A DNA stretch of 64,000 bases from Kofleriaceae bacterium (GCA_020633495.1 JACKDR010000014.1:62001-126000), one strand, 5' to 3'; shown: positions 41,133 to 50,422, numbered from the stretch's first letter. Translations and numbers: made by a program. Notes: generated by a model from the sequence alone, not told the origin.

Positions 41133-41486
41133 GTGACCTCGCTGCGCGCCCTCATCGCCGACCTGGTCGGCCACGACCCCGACGAGCCGCCGGTGCGGCG
41201 GCCCGGGGTCGCCGAGGCGCTGGCCCGGTGCCGCCCCGGCGAGGTCGTGGCCGCGGCCGACGGCGCCGACGACGTCGCCGTGCTGCGGCTGTCGACCGGG
41301 GAGGCCTGCGTGGTCGCCGACCGCTGCCCCCACGACGGCGGCCTGCTGTCGGACGGCTTCGTCGAGGACGACCGCCTGGTGTGCGCCCGCCACCAGTGGG
41401 AGCTGGACCCGCGGACCGGGCGGTGCCCCCACCGGGCCGGGGTCGTGGTCCAAGTCCGCGCCGTGGCTGGCAGCCGCGATTCTTGA
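41133..41486 (+). CDS. Rieske [2Fe-2S] domain protein
   Basis: The 117-residue protein carries the Rieske motif pair: Cys65-Pro-His67 (DRCPHDGG) and Cys84-Ala-Arg-His87 (VCARHQWE), which bind a [2Fe-2S] cluster through two Cys and two His. No membrane helix is seen, so it is a soluble ferredoxin-like electron carrier. It is followed by ETF subunit genes in the same direction, with 24 bases between. A role handing electrons to or from the ETF is inferred from this order. Confidence 0.88.
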   Translation: MTSLRALIADLVGHDPDEPPVRRPGVAEALARCRPGEVVAAADGADDVAVLRLSTGEACVVADRCPHDGGLLSDGFVEDDRLVCARHQWELDPRTGRCPHRAGVVVQVRAVAGSRDS

Positions 41487-41512
41487 CCGGCTGCCACCCG
41501 GTCCGATAGCGT
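41483..41512 (+). promoter_or_regulatory. Possible internal promoter before ETF alpha
   Basis: TTGACC (41483-41488), 18 bases and TAGCGT (41507-41512) overlap the Rieske stop and the first ETF codon. If real, the transcript would start near GTG 41523, an in-frame alternative start for the ETF alpha gene. Confidence 0.3.
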
Positions 41513-42572
41513 GCCCATTCAGGTGGCGTGCGTCCTCGTCCATATCGAGGCGGACGGTGACCAGCCGACCCCTGCCTCGCGGGAGGCGCTCGGCGAGGGC
41601 CGGCGCATCGCGAGCACGTCCGGAGCCACGCTCTACGCGATGATCGCGGTCGCGGGCAGCGGCGGCGATCCGCGCCGGCCGACCCGCGCCGAGACCCTGC
41701 CGCCGTACGCCGCCCAGGCCGCCGCCGGCGCCACCCACGCCGCGCTGGTCGAGGCGGTCGGGGCCGGCGGCGCCGACAAGATCGTCTTCGTCAACGTCGA
41801 CGGCGACACCCGTCCGGCGCTGTGGGCCACGGTCGGCCCGGCGCTCGCCGCGGCCTGCCAGCACCTGCGCCCGGTGCTGGTGTTGCTGCCGGCGTCGGCG
41901 GGCAGCGACGACATCGGCGCGCGCCTGGCGGCGCGGCTCGGCGCCGCCTACGTCCACCAGCCGGTGATCGAGCAGGGGCCGCGCGGCGAGGTCGTGCTGT
42001 CGCGGCCGGTCTACGGCGGCGGCTGGCGTCGCCGGCTGTCCCTCGACGATCCCGATCGCGCGGTCGTGGTGGCGCTGGCGCCGGGCCGACGCCCGGCCCG
42101 CGGCAGCGACGAGGCCGAGGTCCTGCTGCTCGACGTCCGCGCCGAGCGCGATCCGCGCGTCTCGCTGGTCGACGCCACCGCGGCCGAGGGCGCGCCGCTG
42201 GCGCGTGCCAGGGTGATCGTCACCGGCGGCGGCGGCGTCACCGCGGCGTCGTGGCCGCTCTTGGTCGAGCTCGCCGCCGCGCTCGGCGGCGAGGTCGGCG
42301 CGACCCGGGCGCTGTGCCAGCGCGGCGTCGCCCCGGCGGCCCGCGAGATCGGCGTCGGCGCCCAGCGCGTCGCGCCCCACCTGTACGTGGTCTGCGGCGC
42401 GTCGGGCTCGGCGGCGCACCTCGGCGCGGTCTCGGCCGAGGCCGAGATCGTCGCGATCGATCGCGACGCCGACGCGCCGATCCTCAAGCGCGCCAGCTAC
42501 GGCGTCGTCGGTCGCATCGAGGACGTCGTGCCCCGCATGCTCGCGGCGCTGCGCCCGGGGGCGCCGTCGTGA
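41511..42572 (+). CDS. Electron transfer flavoprotein alpha subunit (divergent)
   Basis: The 353-residue protein shows the ETF alpha plan, with an N-terminal Rossmann-like domain and a C-terminal FAD domain (about 225-345). The FAD part has VGATRALCQRGVAP and APHLYVVCGASGSAAHL, where normal ETF alpha has a GQTG-type loop. Here that loop reads EIGVGAQRV, so FAD contacts differ from the usual. The region RPVYGGGWRRRL corresponds to the PxYAGN-type motif. GTG 41511 or 41523 is the start. The stop overlaps the ETF beta start. Confidence 0.8.
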   Translation: MPIQVACVLVHIEADGDQPTPASREALGEGRRIASTSGATLYAMIAVAGSGGDPRRPTRAETLPPYAAQAAAGATHAALVEAVGAGGADKIVFVNVDGDTRPALWATVGPALAAACQHLRPVLVLLPASAGSDDIGARLAARLGAAYVHQPVIEQGPRGEVVLSRPVYGGGWRRRLSLDDPDRAVVVALAPGRRPARGSDEAEVLLLDVRAERDPRVSLVDATAAEGAPLARARVIVTGGGGVTAASWPLLVELAAALGGEVGATRALCQRGVAPAAREIGVGAQRVAPHLYVVCGASGSAAHLGAVSAEAEIVAIDRDADAPILKRASYGVVGRIEDVVPRMLAALRPGAPS

Positions 42573-43417
42573 CGGCGGCGCCGGTCGCGGTGCTGTTGCG
42601 GCGGCTGCAGGCGCGGCCCGGCGGCACCGACGACGACGAGGTCCTCGGCCGCTGCGAGGGCGGCGCCCTGGCGATCGCGCTCGAGCTCGGCGAGCGCCTC
42701 GACGCGCCGGTGGTCGCGATCGCGGTGGGGCCGGCGCGGCGCGAGGACCGGGTCCTGGCGATGGCGCTGCGGGCCGGGTGCGCCCGCGCGCTGCGCATCG
42801 ACGACAGCGAGGTCGGGGAGGTCGACTACCTGGGCCTGGCCCAGGTCCTGGCCGGCGCGGTGCGCCACGCCGGCGCGCGCATCGTCGTGTGCGGCGATCG
42901 CTCGCAGGACGAGGCGGCGGCGGCGATCGGCCCGGCGCTCGCCGAGCTGCTGACGTGGAGCCACCTGACCCGCGTGCGCCGGGTCGCGGTCGAGGGCGAC
43001 GCGATGCTGGTCGTGCGCGAGGCCGACGCCGAGCTGCAGCGCCTGCGCGCCGCCGCGCCGCTGGTGCTGTGTGCGCTGGCGCCGCCGGTGGCCGCGGTCG
43101 CGGTCGCGGTCGCGCCCGACGACGACGACGACGAGGCCGACCGGCGCGCCGCGCGCCGCCGCAAGCGCGCCCGCACCGCGACGTCGATCGAGGAGATCGA
43201 TCTCGCCGACCTCGACATCGAGCCCCGCGCGATCGCGCCGCGCCGGACCTCCGCCGGCAAGCTGCGCGCGGTGCGCAGCAAGGGCGGGGCGGTGCTGTCG
43301 GCCAGCCCCGAGGACCTGGTGGCCCGGCTGCGCGCCGACCCCCTGCTGGTGGTCGGGGCGCCGGCGGCGGCGCCGGCGCCCGACGGCCCCGACGACCCGG
43401 TCGAGGCGTCGTCGTGA
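42569..43417 (+). CDS. Electron transfer flavoprotein beta subunit
   Basis: The 282-residue protein resembles ETF beta: ALAIALELGERLDAPVVAIA, DYLGLAQVLAGAVRHAGARIVVCGDRSQDE and VVREADAELQRLRAAAPLVL correspond to the conserved AMP-binding side. Near 180-200 it carries an Asp run and a basic RRAARRRKRAR stretch instead of the usual signature end, so it is somewhat unusual. GTG 42569 overlaps the alpha stop, and the stop overlaps the next gene (GTGA). The alpha-before-beta order is the reverse of many ETF operons. Confidence 0.8.
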   Translation: MTAAPVAVLLRRLQARPGGTDDDEVLGRCEGGALAIALELGERLDAPVVAIAVGPARREDRVLAMALRAGCARALRIDDSEVGEVDYLGLAQVLAGAVRHAGARIVVCGDRSQDEAAAAIGPALAELLTWSHLTRVRRVAVEGDAMLVVREADAELQRLRAAAPLVLCALAPPVAAVAVAVAPDDDDDEADRRAARRRKRARTATSIEEIDLADLDIEPRAIAPRRTSAGKLRAVRSKGGAVLSASPEDLVARLRADPLLVVGAPAAAPAPDGPDDPVEASS

Positions 43418-44870
43418 CCCGTGCCGCTCGCTCGCCCGCGGCCGGTCGCGCCGCGGTCGCGATCGCCGGCGGCGCCCTCGGCGACGACGCGGTCCGGGTC
43501 CTGGTCGCCCGCGGCATCGCCGCCGACCGCCTCGCCGCCGCGACCCCGGCGGCGCTCGAGGAGGCTGTCGCCGGCGGCGCGACCGTGGTCGCGACCAGCC
43601 TGGCGACTGCGCCTGACGGCGCGACCGCGGCCGCGCTGGCGCCGCTGTGCGCCGCCGCCGCCGCCGCCGGGCACCTGGTGATCATCCTGGCGCCGCCGGC
43701 GGCCGGCGTCGGCGCTCTCCCGCGATCGAGCGCGCCGCGGCGCACGCGTTCCTGCGCGCGCACGGCGCGATCCTCCTCGGCGATCCTGACGCCTGGCTCG
43801 AGGCGATCTGCCTGGCTGCGCGCGGCACGCTGCCGGCCGGGCCGCGCACCGCGGTGGTGGCGTCGCCGGGCAGCTGGCTCGAGGCGTCGGCGCGGGCCCA
43901 GGCCGGCGACGGCGACGGCAGCGGTCGCGGCGTCGCGCTGGCCGCGGTGGCGGCCGACCTCGAGCCCGCCGACGTCGTCCTCATCGATCGCGCCGGGCTC
44001 GGCGAGGTGCCGGCGTCGCGCGCCGCCCGCGCCCTGGTGGTGCCGGTGGTGGCGCGCGGCGAGCTGGCCGACGACGACGCCGGCGACGCCCTGGTCGGGC
44101 TGCGCGCCGCGCTCGGCGCGGTCGCCGCGTGCGGCCGCGCGGTCGAGCGCATCGCCGCCGGCCTGGGACCGGCGCCGCGCGAGGCCCGCGCCGAGCTCGA
44201 GATCGACGAGCCGCGGATCCAGCGCCAGCTCGACAAGCTGCTCGCCGGCGATCGCCGCATCGGTGATCACGAGGCCAAGGTCCTGCTCGCCGCCTACGGC
44301 GTGCCGGTGACCCGCCAGGCGGTCGCGACGACGCCGTCGGCGGCGACCCGGGTCGCCAAGAAGGCCGGCTACCCGGTCGAGATCCGGCCGTGGGGCTCGG
44401 ACGCGCCCAGCGAGCGCGCCGGCTGCCCGGTCGAGCGCGGCATCTCGACCGCCGCGGAGGTGCGGCGCGCGTTCCTCGCCGTGCTCGGCGCCGCCGGGCT
44501 GCCCAGCGCCGAGGCCGACGGCGCCGCGGTCATCGTCCGCGAGACCCCGCCGGCGGGCCGCGAGCTGTGCGCGACGATCGCGCAGCTGGGGCCGCTGGGC
44601 TGGACCGTGTGGATCGAGGTCGCGGGCGCGCCGGCGCCGGTCGCCGCGCCGGCGCCGCTGCGCCTGGTCGACGCCGCGATGCTGGCGGCCGCGGTCACCG
44701 CGACCCGCGCCGGCGAGCCCGAGCCGGACCGGGTCGCGCTGGCCAACCTGCTGCGCCGCGCCACGCACCTCGCCGTCGATCAGGGCTTCGAGCGGGTCGA
44801 GCTCGGCCGCGTCATCGCCGCGCCCAAGGGCGCCCGCAGCCTGGTCGTCGACGCCGAGATCATCCGCTGA
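43414..44870 (+). CDS. Acyl-CoA synthetase-like (ADP-forming) ATP-grasp protein, one frameshift
   Basis: The gene starts at GTG 43414 with a Rossmann-like beginning (AVAIAGGALGDDAV). A one-base shift near 43712-43718 moves the frame, after which HAFLRAHGAILLGDPDAWLE continues to the end. The C-terminal 200 residues fit an ATP-grasp_5 domain of ADP-forming acyl-CoA synthetases (EAKVLLAAYGVPVTRQAVATT, AKKAGYPVEIRPWGS, LLRRATHLAVDQGFERVELG). The usual ATP-binding Lys in this loop (VVLK) reads EIRP, and the His-phosphate motif of the alpha half is not obvious, so activity is doubtful. It may be a remodelled ligase working with the ETF. Confidence 0.65.
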
Positions 44871-44875
44871 GCGCG

Positions 44876-44904
44876 GGCCGGCGCGGCGGGCGCGCCCGCC
44901 GGCC
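44876..44904. terminator. Hairpin between the ligase-like gene and aroC
   Basis: GGCCGGCG (44876-44883) and CGCCGGCC (44897-44904) pair over eight bases. The 13-base loop is itself GC-rich and nearly self-complementary. It lies between convergent genes and its right end touches the aroC stop. No T tract. Confidence 0.35.
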
Positions 44905-45983
44905 TAGCCGCACTGGCCGCGCCACCGCAGCCAGTGGTCGGCCAGCACCAGCGCCATCATGGCCTCGACGATCGGCACCGCGCGCGGCAAGACGCACGGG
45001 TCGTGGCGGCCGCGTGGCTCCAGCGTCGTCGGCTCGCCGTCGACGTCGACGGTCTGCTGCGGCCGCATGATCGTCGCGGTCGGCTTGAACGCGACCCGCA
45101 GCGTCACGTCCTCGCCGTTGGAGATGCCGCCCTGGACGCCGCCGGAGTGGTTGGTCAGGGTGCCGATGCGGCCGTCGTCGCGGCGCGCGAACGGATCGTT
45201 GTGCTGCGAGCCGGTCATGCGGGCGCCGGCGAAGCCCGAGCCGACCTCGAAGCCCTTGACCGCGGGCAGGCTGACCATCGCCTTGGCGAGGTCGGCGTCG
45301 AGGCGATCGAAGACCGGCTCGCCGAGGCCGGCGGGGACGCCGCGCGCGATCGCGCGGATCACGCCGCCGAGCGAGTCGCCGGCCTTGCGGGCGCCCTCGA
45401 TGCGCTCGATCATCGCGGCCGCGGCGGCGTCGTCCGGGCACCGGACGGGCGTGCGCTCGACCTGGTCGACGGTGACGGTCGCGGGATCGACGGCGGCGAC
45501 CAGGTCGGCGACCTCGTCGACCCACGCCACCAGCGTGACGCCGAGCGGCGCCAGCACCGCGCGCGCGACCGCGCCGGCGGCGACCCGGCCGACGGTCTCG
45601 CGGGCGCTGGCGCGGCCGCCGCCGGCGACCGCGCGGATGCCGTACTTGGCCTGGTAGGTGAAATCGGCGTGCGACGGCCGGTACGCCCGCGCGACGTCGC
45701 CGTAGTCGCGGCTGCGCTGATCGGTGTTGCGCACCATCATCGCGATCGGCGTGCCCAGCGTGATGCCGTCGACCACGCCCGACAGGATCTCGACCTGGTC
45801 GGCCTCGCGGCGCGGGCTGACCAGCGTGCTCTGGCCGGGCCGGCGCCGGTCGAGCTCGCGCTGCACGTCCTCGACCGCCAGCGGCAGCCGGGGCGGGCAG
45901 CCGTCGATCACGACGCCGACGCCGGCGCCGTGCGACTCGCCGAACGTCGTCACCCGGAACAGCCGCCCGAAGGTGTTGCCCAT
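44904..45983 (-). CDS. aroC: Chorismate synthase
   Basis: AroC converts 5-enolpyruvylshikimate 3-phosphate to chorismate in aromatic biosynthesis and needs reduced FMN. The 359 residues carry the family motifs TFGESHGAGVGVVIDGCPP at the start, YRPSHADFTYQAKYGIRA, GGGRASARETVGRVAAGAVA and GVQGGISNGEDVTLRVAFKP. It is monocistronic in appearance. The minus-strand TAAGCT six bases before ATG 45983 supports leaderless transcription. The divergent lipoprotein gene starts 30 bases away. Confidence 0.97.
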   Translation of the reverse strand: MGNTFGRLFRVTTFGESHGAGVGVVIDGCPPRLPLAVEDVQRELDRRRPGQSTLVSPRREADQVEILSGVVDGITLGTPIAMMVRNTDQRSRDYGDVARAYRPSHADFTYQAKYGIRAVAGGGRASARETVGRVAAGAVARAVLAPLGVTLVAWVDEVADLVAAVDPATVTVDQVERTPVRCPDDAAAAAMIERIEGARKAGDSLGGVIRAIARGVPAGLGEPVFDRLDADLAKAMVSLPAVKGFEVGSGFAGARMTGSQHNDPFARRDDGRIGTLTNHSGGVQGGISNGEDVTLRVAFKPTATIMRPQQTVDVDGEPTTLEPRGRHDPCVLPRAVPIVEAMMALVLADHWLRWRGQCG

Positions 45984-45989
45984 GGCGCG

Positions 45990-45995
45990 AGCTTA
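45990..45995 (-). promoter_or_regulatory. Candidate -10 element for aroC
   Basis: On the minus strand TAAGCT is followed by six bases and ATG 45983. It lies five bases from the facing TACGAT of the divergent gene. Confidence 0.4.
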
Positions 45996-46000
45996 GCGGC

Positions 46001-46006
46001 TACGAT
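46001..46006 (+). promoter_or_regulatory. Candidate -10 element for the Kazal-like lipoprotein
   Basis: TACGAT is followed by six bases and GTG 46013. The spacing favours GTG 46013 over the in-frame GTG 46007. Confidence 0.4.
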
Positions 46007-46012
46007 GTGGAT

Positions 46013-46483
46013 GTGTCGCCCGCTCGCGCCGTCGCCGCCGTCGCCGTGCTCGCCGCCGCCGCGCTGAGCGCGGCGTGCCCGGCGCAGAACACGCCTCAGC
46101 CGATGCCGCCGCCGCCGGCGCCGGTCGCGGGCTGGACCCCGCCGGTGACCGCGGCCGAGCCGCCGGCCGCGCCAGCCGCGCCGGCCGACGCCGGGGCGCC
46201 GGCGGTCGCCGGGGACGCCGGGGCCGACGACGCGCCGGTCGACGACGTCGTCGCCGCGCCCGGGATCGAGGGCGCGGCCTGCGTCACCGGCGCCGACTGC
46301 CAGAGCCACACCTGCGAGGGCGTGGGCTGCGGCGACGCGCCGCGCGGCCGGTGCGCGCCGACCCGGCGCGCCTGCACCCGCGACCTCAAGGTCTACTGCG
46401 GCTGCGACGGGATCACGTTCCGGGCCTCGGGCTCGTGCCCCGGCCGCCGCTTCGCGAGCGTCGGCGCGTGCGCGGAGCCGTAA
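46013..46483 (+). CDS. Lipoprotein with Cys-rich Kazal-like C-terminus
   Basis: The 156-residue product has a lipoprotein signal ending in lipobox LSAAC (Cys22), then an Ala/Pro/Asp-rich linker of about 60 residues. The C-terminal Cys-rich part (about 85-156) begins ACVTGADCQSHTCEGVGCG and ends YCGCDGITFRASGSCPGRR followed by a final Cys. The CGCDGITF core resembles a Kazal-type loop, as in the CUB-Kazal protein at 39232. It would sit on the outer membrane. A protease-inhibitor role is plausible but unproven. Confidence 0.65.
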   Translation: MSPARAVAAVAVLAAAALSAACPAQNTPQPMPPPPAPVAGWTPPVTAAEPPAAPAAPADAGAPAVAGDAGADDAPVDDVVAAPGIEGAACVTGADCQSHTCEGVGCGDAPRGRCAPTRRACTRDLKVYCGCDGITFRASGSCPGRRFASVGACAEP

Positions 46484-46587
46484 GCCACCTCTCACACCCG
46501 GCCGGCGTCGAACCCCTGCGATCGGCGGGTGCCGGCGCCCGCACCGGGCGGTCGGTCACCGCGCCGCAACGTAGGCACCGCGCGGGT

Positions 46588-46617
46588 TTGCCCGGGCCGG
46601 CGCTTCCGGTTTACCCT
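46588..46617 (+). promoter_or_regulatory. Possible promoter for the large TPR gene
   Basis: TTGCCC (46588-46593), an 18-base spacer and TACCCT (46612-46617) fit the spacing of other candidates. It would leave a leader of only about six bases before ATG 46631. Confidence 0.3.
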
Positions 46618-46630
46618 CGAAGGGCACCGC

Positions 46631-49630
46631 ATGTCGCCACCCGCCGCCCGGCCATCGGCTGACGACGTCGATCGACTCGTCGACCAGGTTCGCCGCGATC
46701 CAGGGTCGAGCGCGTTTGTCGCGCTCGGTGAGGCCTACCTCGCCCTGGGTCGCCCCCGAGACGCCGTCGAGATCGGCGCCGCAGGTCTCCGCGCGGTCGG
46801 CGACGGCGCGATCGAACGCGACGGTCGCGTCATGGTCGCGCGCGCGCTCGCCGCATTGCACCAGTGGAAGGAGGCTCAGCTCGAGCTCCTGAAGGTGGTG
46901 AAGACCGACCGCAACCACCGCGAGGGCTTCGCGCTGCTGGGCGAGGTGCTGATGCGCCGGGGCGACAACGAGCGCGCCCTGCCGGTCTTGCAGCACGCCC
47001 AGAACCTCGACCCGTCGAGCCCCGGGGTCCTGGCGATGCTGCGCCTGGCCCGCGCCGGTCAGCCCCTGGATCCGCCGCCGCCGATCCCGACCCCGGTCGA
47101 GCCCGCCCGTGGTGGCCGGCCGCCGGCGCCGGACCCGGTCCGGATCAAGCGCGGCTCCGCGGCGCCGCCGCCGCCCGCGCGGGTGCCGGCGCCCCGCGCC
47201 GGCACCGATCTCGACGACAGCCCCACCACCGTCGGCGACAGCCCCATCGAGGGCGGCGCGGTGCGCGGCGATCCCACCGAGCTGACCGGCGGCCCCGCGT
47301 TCGCCGAGACCACCGGCGAGATCACCGACGAGAAGACCAACCTCGCCGGCTTCGGCAAGGGCGGGCGCGCGCCGCAGCCGCCGCCGGCGTCGCCGCCCGA
47401 CAGCCTGCGCCGCGGCAAGGCCACCGCGCCGCCGCCCATGGGCGCGATGGCCGCGGCGGCCAGCGCCCGGCGCGATCCGTCGCCGGCCCGTCCCGCGCCC
47501 GCGCCCGCGCCGGCGGCGCCTGGCGCGCCGGCGGTGCGGCCGCGCGTGATCGGCGCCGCCAAGCCGCCCAACCCGGCGGCCGCGGCGCTGCGGCAGTCGG
47601 CCGCCGCCGGCGAGAACTACCTCAACGACCTGCTGACCGGCGGCCTGCTCGACGTCCCCGGCGTCCGCGTCCCGGCCAGCGAGTTCGACATCAAGCCGGA
47701 TCGCCGGTGGGGCCGGTCGTCGTCGCGCTTCTTCATCGCGCTGTTCGTCCTGCTGGTGCTCGGCACCGGCGGCGGCGTCGGTTACTACTTCTACAGCGAG
47801 CAGCAGAAGACCGAGGCGGTCGCCCGCTACCAGAAGGAGGCCGAGCGCCTCAAGCAGAGCGGCAGCTACGAGGATCTCGAGGCCGCCGCCCAGCAGCTGG
47901 CCGCCGCGCTCGGGGAGGACTCGGGCAACGCGATGACCTTCGCGCAGGTCGCCGAGGTCACCGCGCTGCAGTCGCTGCTCTACGGCATCCCCGGCCACGG
48001 CACCGACCGCGCCATCGAGGGCGCCGAGCGGACGATCAAGAAGGACGGCCAGCGCGGCTACGGCACGCTCGAGCGGGCCCGCGCCGCGTTCGCGCTGGCC
48101 CGGCTGGTCGAGATGCCCGACGCCAACTCGAGCCTGGCCGCGGCGCGGGCCCAGCTCGACGACTACCTGGTCGCCCACGAGGACGATCGCTGGGCCCGCT
48201 GGCTGCAGGGGCGCGCCATGCTGGCCGCCGGCGAGCGCGCCAAGGCGCGCACCGCCTTCGCCGCCGCCGCCGAGGGCGACGACGGCGTCGTCGTCGCGAT
48301 CATCGATCAGGCCGACCTGCTGGTCGACGAGGGCAAGTTCGACGACGCCCAGGCGCTGTACGAGCGGGCGCTGACCCTGGCCCCGGATCACCCGCTCGCG
48401 CTGGTCGGCCAGGCGCTGTCGCGCGCCGAGCGCGGCGCCGACACCGACGAGACGATGGGCGTGCTCAACGTCAAGCTGCCCGAGAAGAAGAACCTGGGCC
48501 CGCGGGTCCGCGCCTACCGCCAGCTCGCGTACGCGATGGCGCAGTACCAGATCGAGGCCTACGAGGACGCCGACACCGCGCTCATCCAGGCCCTGGCCGA
48601 CGGGCCGCGCGAGCCGCGCTACCTGGGCCGGGTCGCGCTGGCGCGCCTGCTCGCCGGCGACCTCGCCACCGCGGTCAAGGCGCGCGCCGACATCGCCTGG
48701 TTCGGCAAGGGCAAGCCGGAGAGCGATCCCGTGGTCAGCCGGTTCGACGCCGCGCTGCTGGTCGAGTCGGGGCTGTCGGCGCGGGCGCTCGACGTCCTGG
48801 GCAACATCGAGGGCACGCGCGCCCACCTGATCCGGGCCCAGGCGCTGCTCGACCTCGGCATGAGCGATCCGCGGCGCCTCGCCGAGGCGCTCGACGAGGC
48901 CGAGGCCGCCGAGAGCGGCGCGCCCGAGAACCGCGAGGCCGAGGCCATGGCGGCGCTGCTGCGCGTGGTCACCGCGCCGGCCGGCAGCCGCAAGGAGATC
49001 GAGGCCCGCGACGGCCTGGTCGCCAAGCTCGACAGCCTGGCCCGCGGCCTGGTGTCGAAGCGCGGCCGCCACGCCCAGGGCGTCGCGCTGTACATGATCG
49101 GCAACCTCACCGACGCCCGGCTGCGCCTCGGCCAGGCGCTCGACGACGTCGACGCCGCCGACCCCAACCCGATCGCGTACCGGACCCACACGATGCTGGC
49201 CCGGATCGATCTCGCCGAGGCGACGCCGGAGGATCCCGGCAAGCTCGCCGACGCCGCCAAGCACATCGACGAGGCGCTCAAGGCCAACGGCGGCTACCTG
49301 CCGGCGATGATCGTCGGCGCCCGTGTCATGCTCGCCGGCGGCGACGCCGACGGCGCGCTCGAGACCATCGCGCCGGTGCTGGCCGAGGAGGACGCGGTCA
49401 CCGGCGAGGTCGAGCTGATCCACGCCGAGGCCCTGGCCGCGCGCGCCAAGGTCACCGCCGCCGATCGCAAGGCGGCGGAGGAGGCGGTGCGGCGCGCCAA
49501 GGACAAGGGCGCCCCGGTCGCCGAGGTCGGGCGGGTCGCCGCGCTGGTGTCGCCGGATCTGCCCGACCAGCTCGGGGTCCCGGCGCCGGCCGAGGCCGTC
49601 GATCCCAAGGACAAGAAGAAGCGCCGGTAG
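46631..49630 (+). CDS. Large single-span TPR protein (999 residues)
   Basis: An N-terminal TPR block (about 10-140: VALGEAYLALGRPRDAVEIG, REGFALLGEVLMRRGDNERA) is followed by a Pro-rich linker and one membrane helix near residues 370-390 (FFIALFVLLVLGTGGGVGYY). A long C-terminal array then has at least ten TPR-like repeats, including DADTALIQALADGPREPRYL and GAVLAEED-type motifs. No catalytic motif is seen. It looks like a membrane-tethered scaffold with TPRs on both sides. The PfpI gene follows four bases after the stop. Confidence 0.75.
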   Translation: MSPPAARPSADDVDRLVDQVRRDPGSSAFVALGEAYLALGRPRDAVEIGAAGLRAVGDGAIERDGRVMVARALAALHQWKEAQLELLKVVKTDRNHREGFALLGEVLMRRGDNERALPVLQHAQNLDPSSPGVLAMLRLARAGQPLDPPPPIPTPVEPARGGRPPAPDPVRIKRGSAAPPPPARVPAPRAGTDLDDSPTTVGDSPIEGGAVRGDPTELTGGPAFAETTGEITDEKTNLAGFGKGGRAPQPPPASPPDSLRRGKATAPPPMGAMAAAASARRDPSPARPAPAPAPAAPGAPAVRPRVIGAAKPPNPAAAALRQSAAAGENYLNDLLTGGLLDVPGVRVPASEFDIKPDRRWGRSSSRFFIALFVLLVLGTGGGVGYYFYSEQQKTEAVARYQKEAERLKQSGSYEDLEAAAQQLAAALGEDSGNAMTFAQVAEVTALQSLLYGIPGHGTDRAIEGAERTIKKDGQRGYGTLERARAAFALARLVEMPDANSSLAAARAQLDDYLVAHEDDRWARWLQGRAMLAAGERAKARTAFAAAAEGDDGVVVAIIDQADLLVDEGKFDDAQALYERALTLAPDHPLALVGQALSRAERGADTDETMGVLNVKLPEKKNLGPRVRAYRQLAYAMAQYQIEAYEDADTALIQALADGPREPRYLGRVALARLLAGDLATAVKARADIAWFGKGKPESDPVVSRFDAALLVESGLSARALDVLGNIEGTRAHLIRAQALLDLGMSDPRRLAEALDEAEAAESGAPENREAEAMAALLRVVTAPAGSRKEIEARDGLVAKLDSLARGLVSKRGRHAQGVALYMIGNLTDARLRLGQALDDVDAADPNPIAYRTHTMLARIDLAEATPEDPGKLADAAKHIDEALKANGGYLPAMIVGARVMLAGGDADGALETIAPVLAEEDAVTGEVELIHAEALAARAKVTAADRKAAEEAVRRAKDKGAPVAEVGRVAALVSPDLPDQLGVPAPAEAVDPKDKKKRR

Positions 49631-49634
49631 GCCG

Positions 49635-50360
49635 ATGCGGATCGCGATGCCGCTGCCCGATCGCGACTTCGACGTCACCGAGGTCGCGGTGCCGTGGAAG
49701 CTGTTGACCGAGGCCGGGCACGAGGTCGTCTTCGCCACCGAGGCCGGCGCGACCCCGGCGGCGGATCCGCTGCTCTTGACCGGCGTCATCTTCGGCAAGC
49801 TGGGCGCCGCCCCCGAGCCGATCGCGTTCTACCGGGAGATGGAGGTCAGCCCCGAGCTGACGTCGCCGCGGCGCTGGGACCAGCTGTCGCCCGACACCGT
49901 CGACGCGCTGTGGCTCGCCGGTGGCCACGCGCCGGGGATGAAGCAGTACCTCGAGGGCGCCGCGGTGCAGCGCCTCACCGTCGCGATGTTCGCCGCCGGC
50001 CGCCCGGTCGCCGCGATCTGCCACGGCGTCCTGGTGGCGGCGCGCGCCGGCGCGCTGCGCGGCCGCACCACCACGTGCCTGCCCAAGTACATGGAGCGCT
50101 CGGCGTGGCTGCTGACGGCGTGGCGTCGCGGCCGCTACTACCGGACCTACCCGACCTACGTCGAGGACGAGGTCCGGGCCGCGCTCGACGGCGGGACCTT
50201 CGTCCGCGGCCCGCGCACGCTGACCGCGCGCGGCACCCGCGACGACGACGGCCCGGCGTTCGTGGTCGAGGACGGCGCCTACGTCTCGGCGCGCTGGCCC
50301 GGCGACGCCTACCGGCTGAGCCGGGTGTTCCTCGATCGCCTCGCCGCCGCCGCGGCGTAG
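49635..50360 (+). CDS. DJ-1/PfpI-family protein
   Basis: The 241-residue protein has the DJ-1/PfpI fold. The nucleophile elbow AAICHGVLVAA holds Cys129 followed by His130, and the conserved Glu region is near the start (DFDVTEVAVPWKLL). The family includes glyoxalase III-like enzymes, deglycase-type candidates and amidotransferase-like proteins, so the exact reaction cannot be read. The stop of the TPR gene lies four bases upstream, so they are probably co-transcribed. ATG 49635 is the natural start. Confidence 0.85.
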   Translation: MRIAMPLPDRDFDVTEVAVPWKLLTEAGHEVVFATEAGATPAADPLLLTGVIFGKLGAAPEPIAFYREMEVSPELTSPRRWDQLSPDTVDALWLAGGHAPGMKQYLEGAAVQRLTVAMFAAGRPVAAICHGVLVAARAGALRGRTTTCLPKYMERSAWLLTAWRRGRYYRTYPTYVEDEVRAALDGGTFVRGPRTLTARGTRDDDGPAFVVEDGAYVSARWPGDAYRLSRVFLDRLAAAAA

Positions 50361-50406
50361 GCGCGGGTCGCGGACCGCGGCACGGCGGCGCGCGCCGGCC
50401 GCCGCT

Positions 50407-50421
50407 GTCCGGTGGCCGGAC
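50407..50421. terminator. Short hairpin between convergent genes
   Basis: GTCCGG-TGG-CCGGAC, a six-base stem with a three-base loop, sits between the PfpI stop and the stop of the Sua5-like gene. No T tract. Confidence 0.3.
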
Positions 50422-50422
50422 G

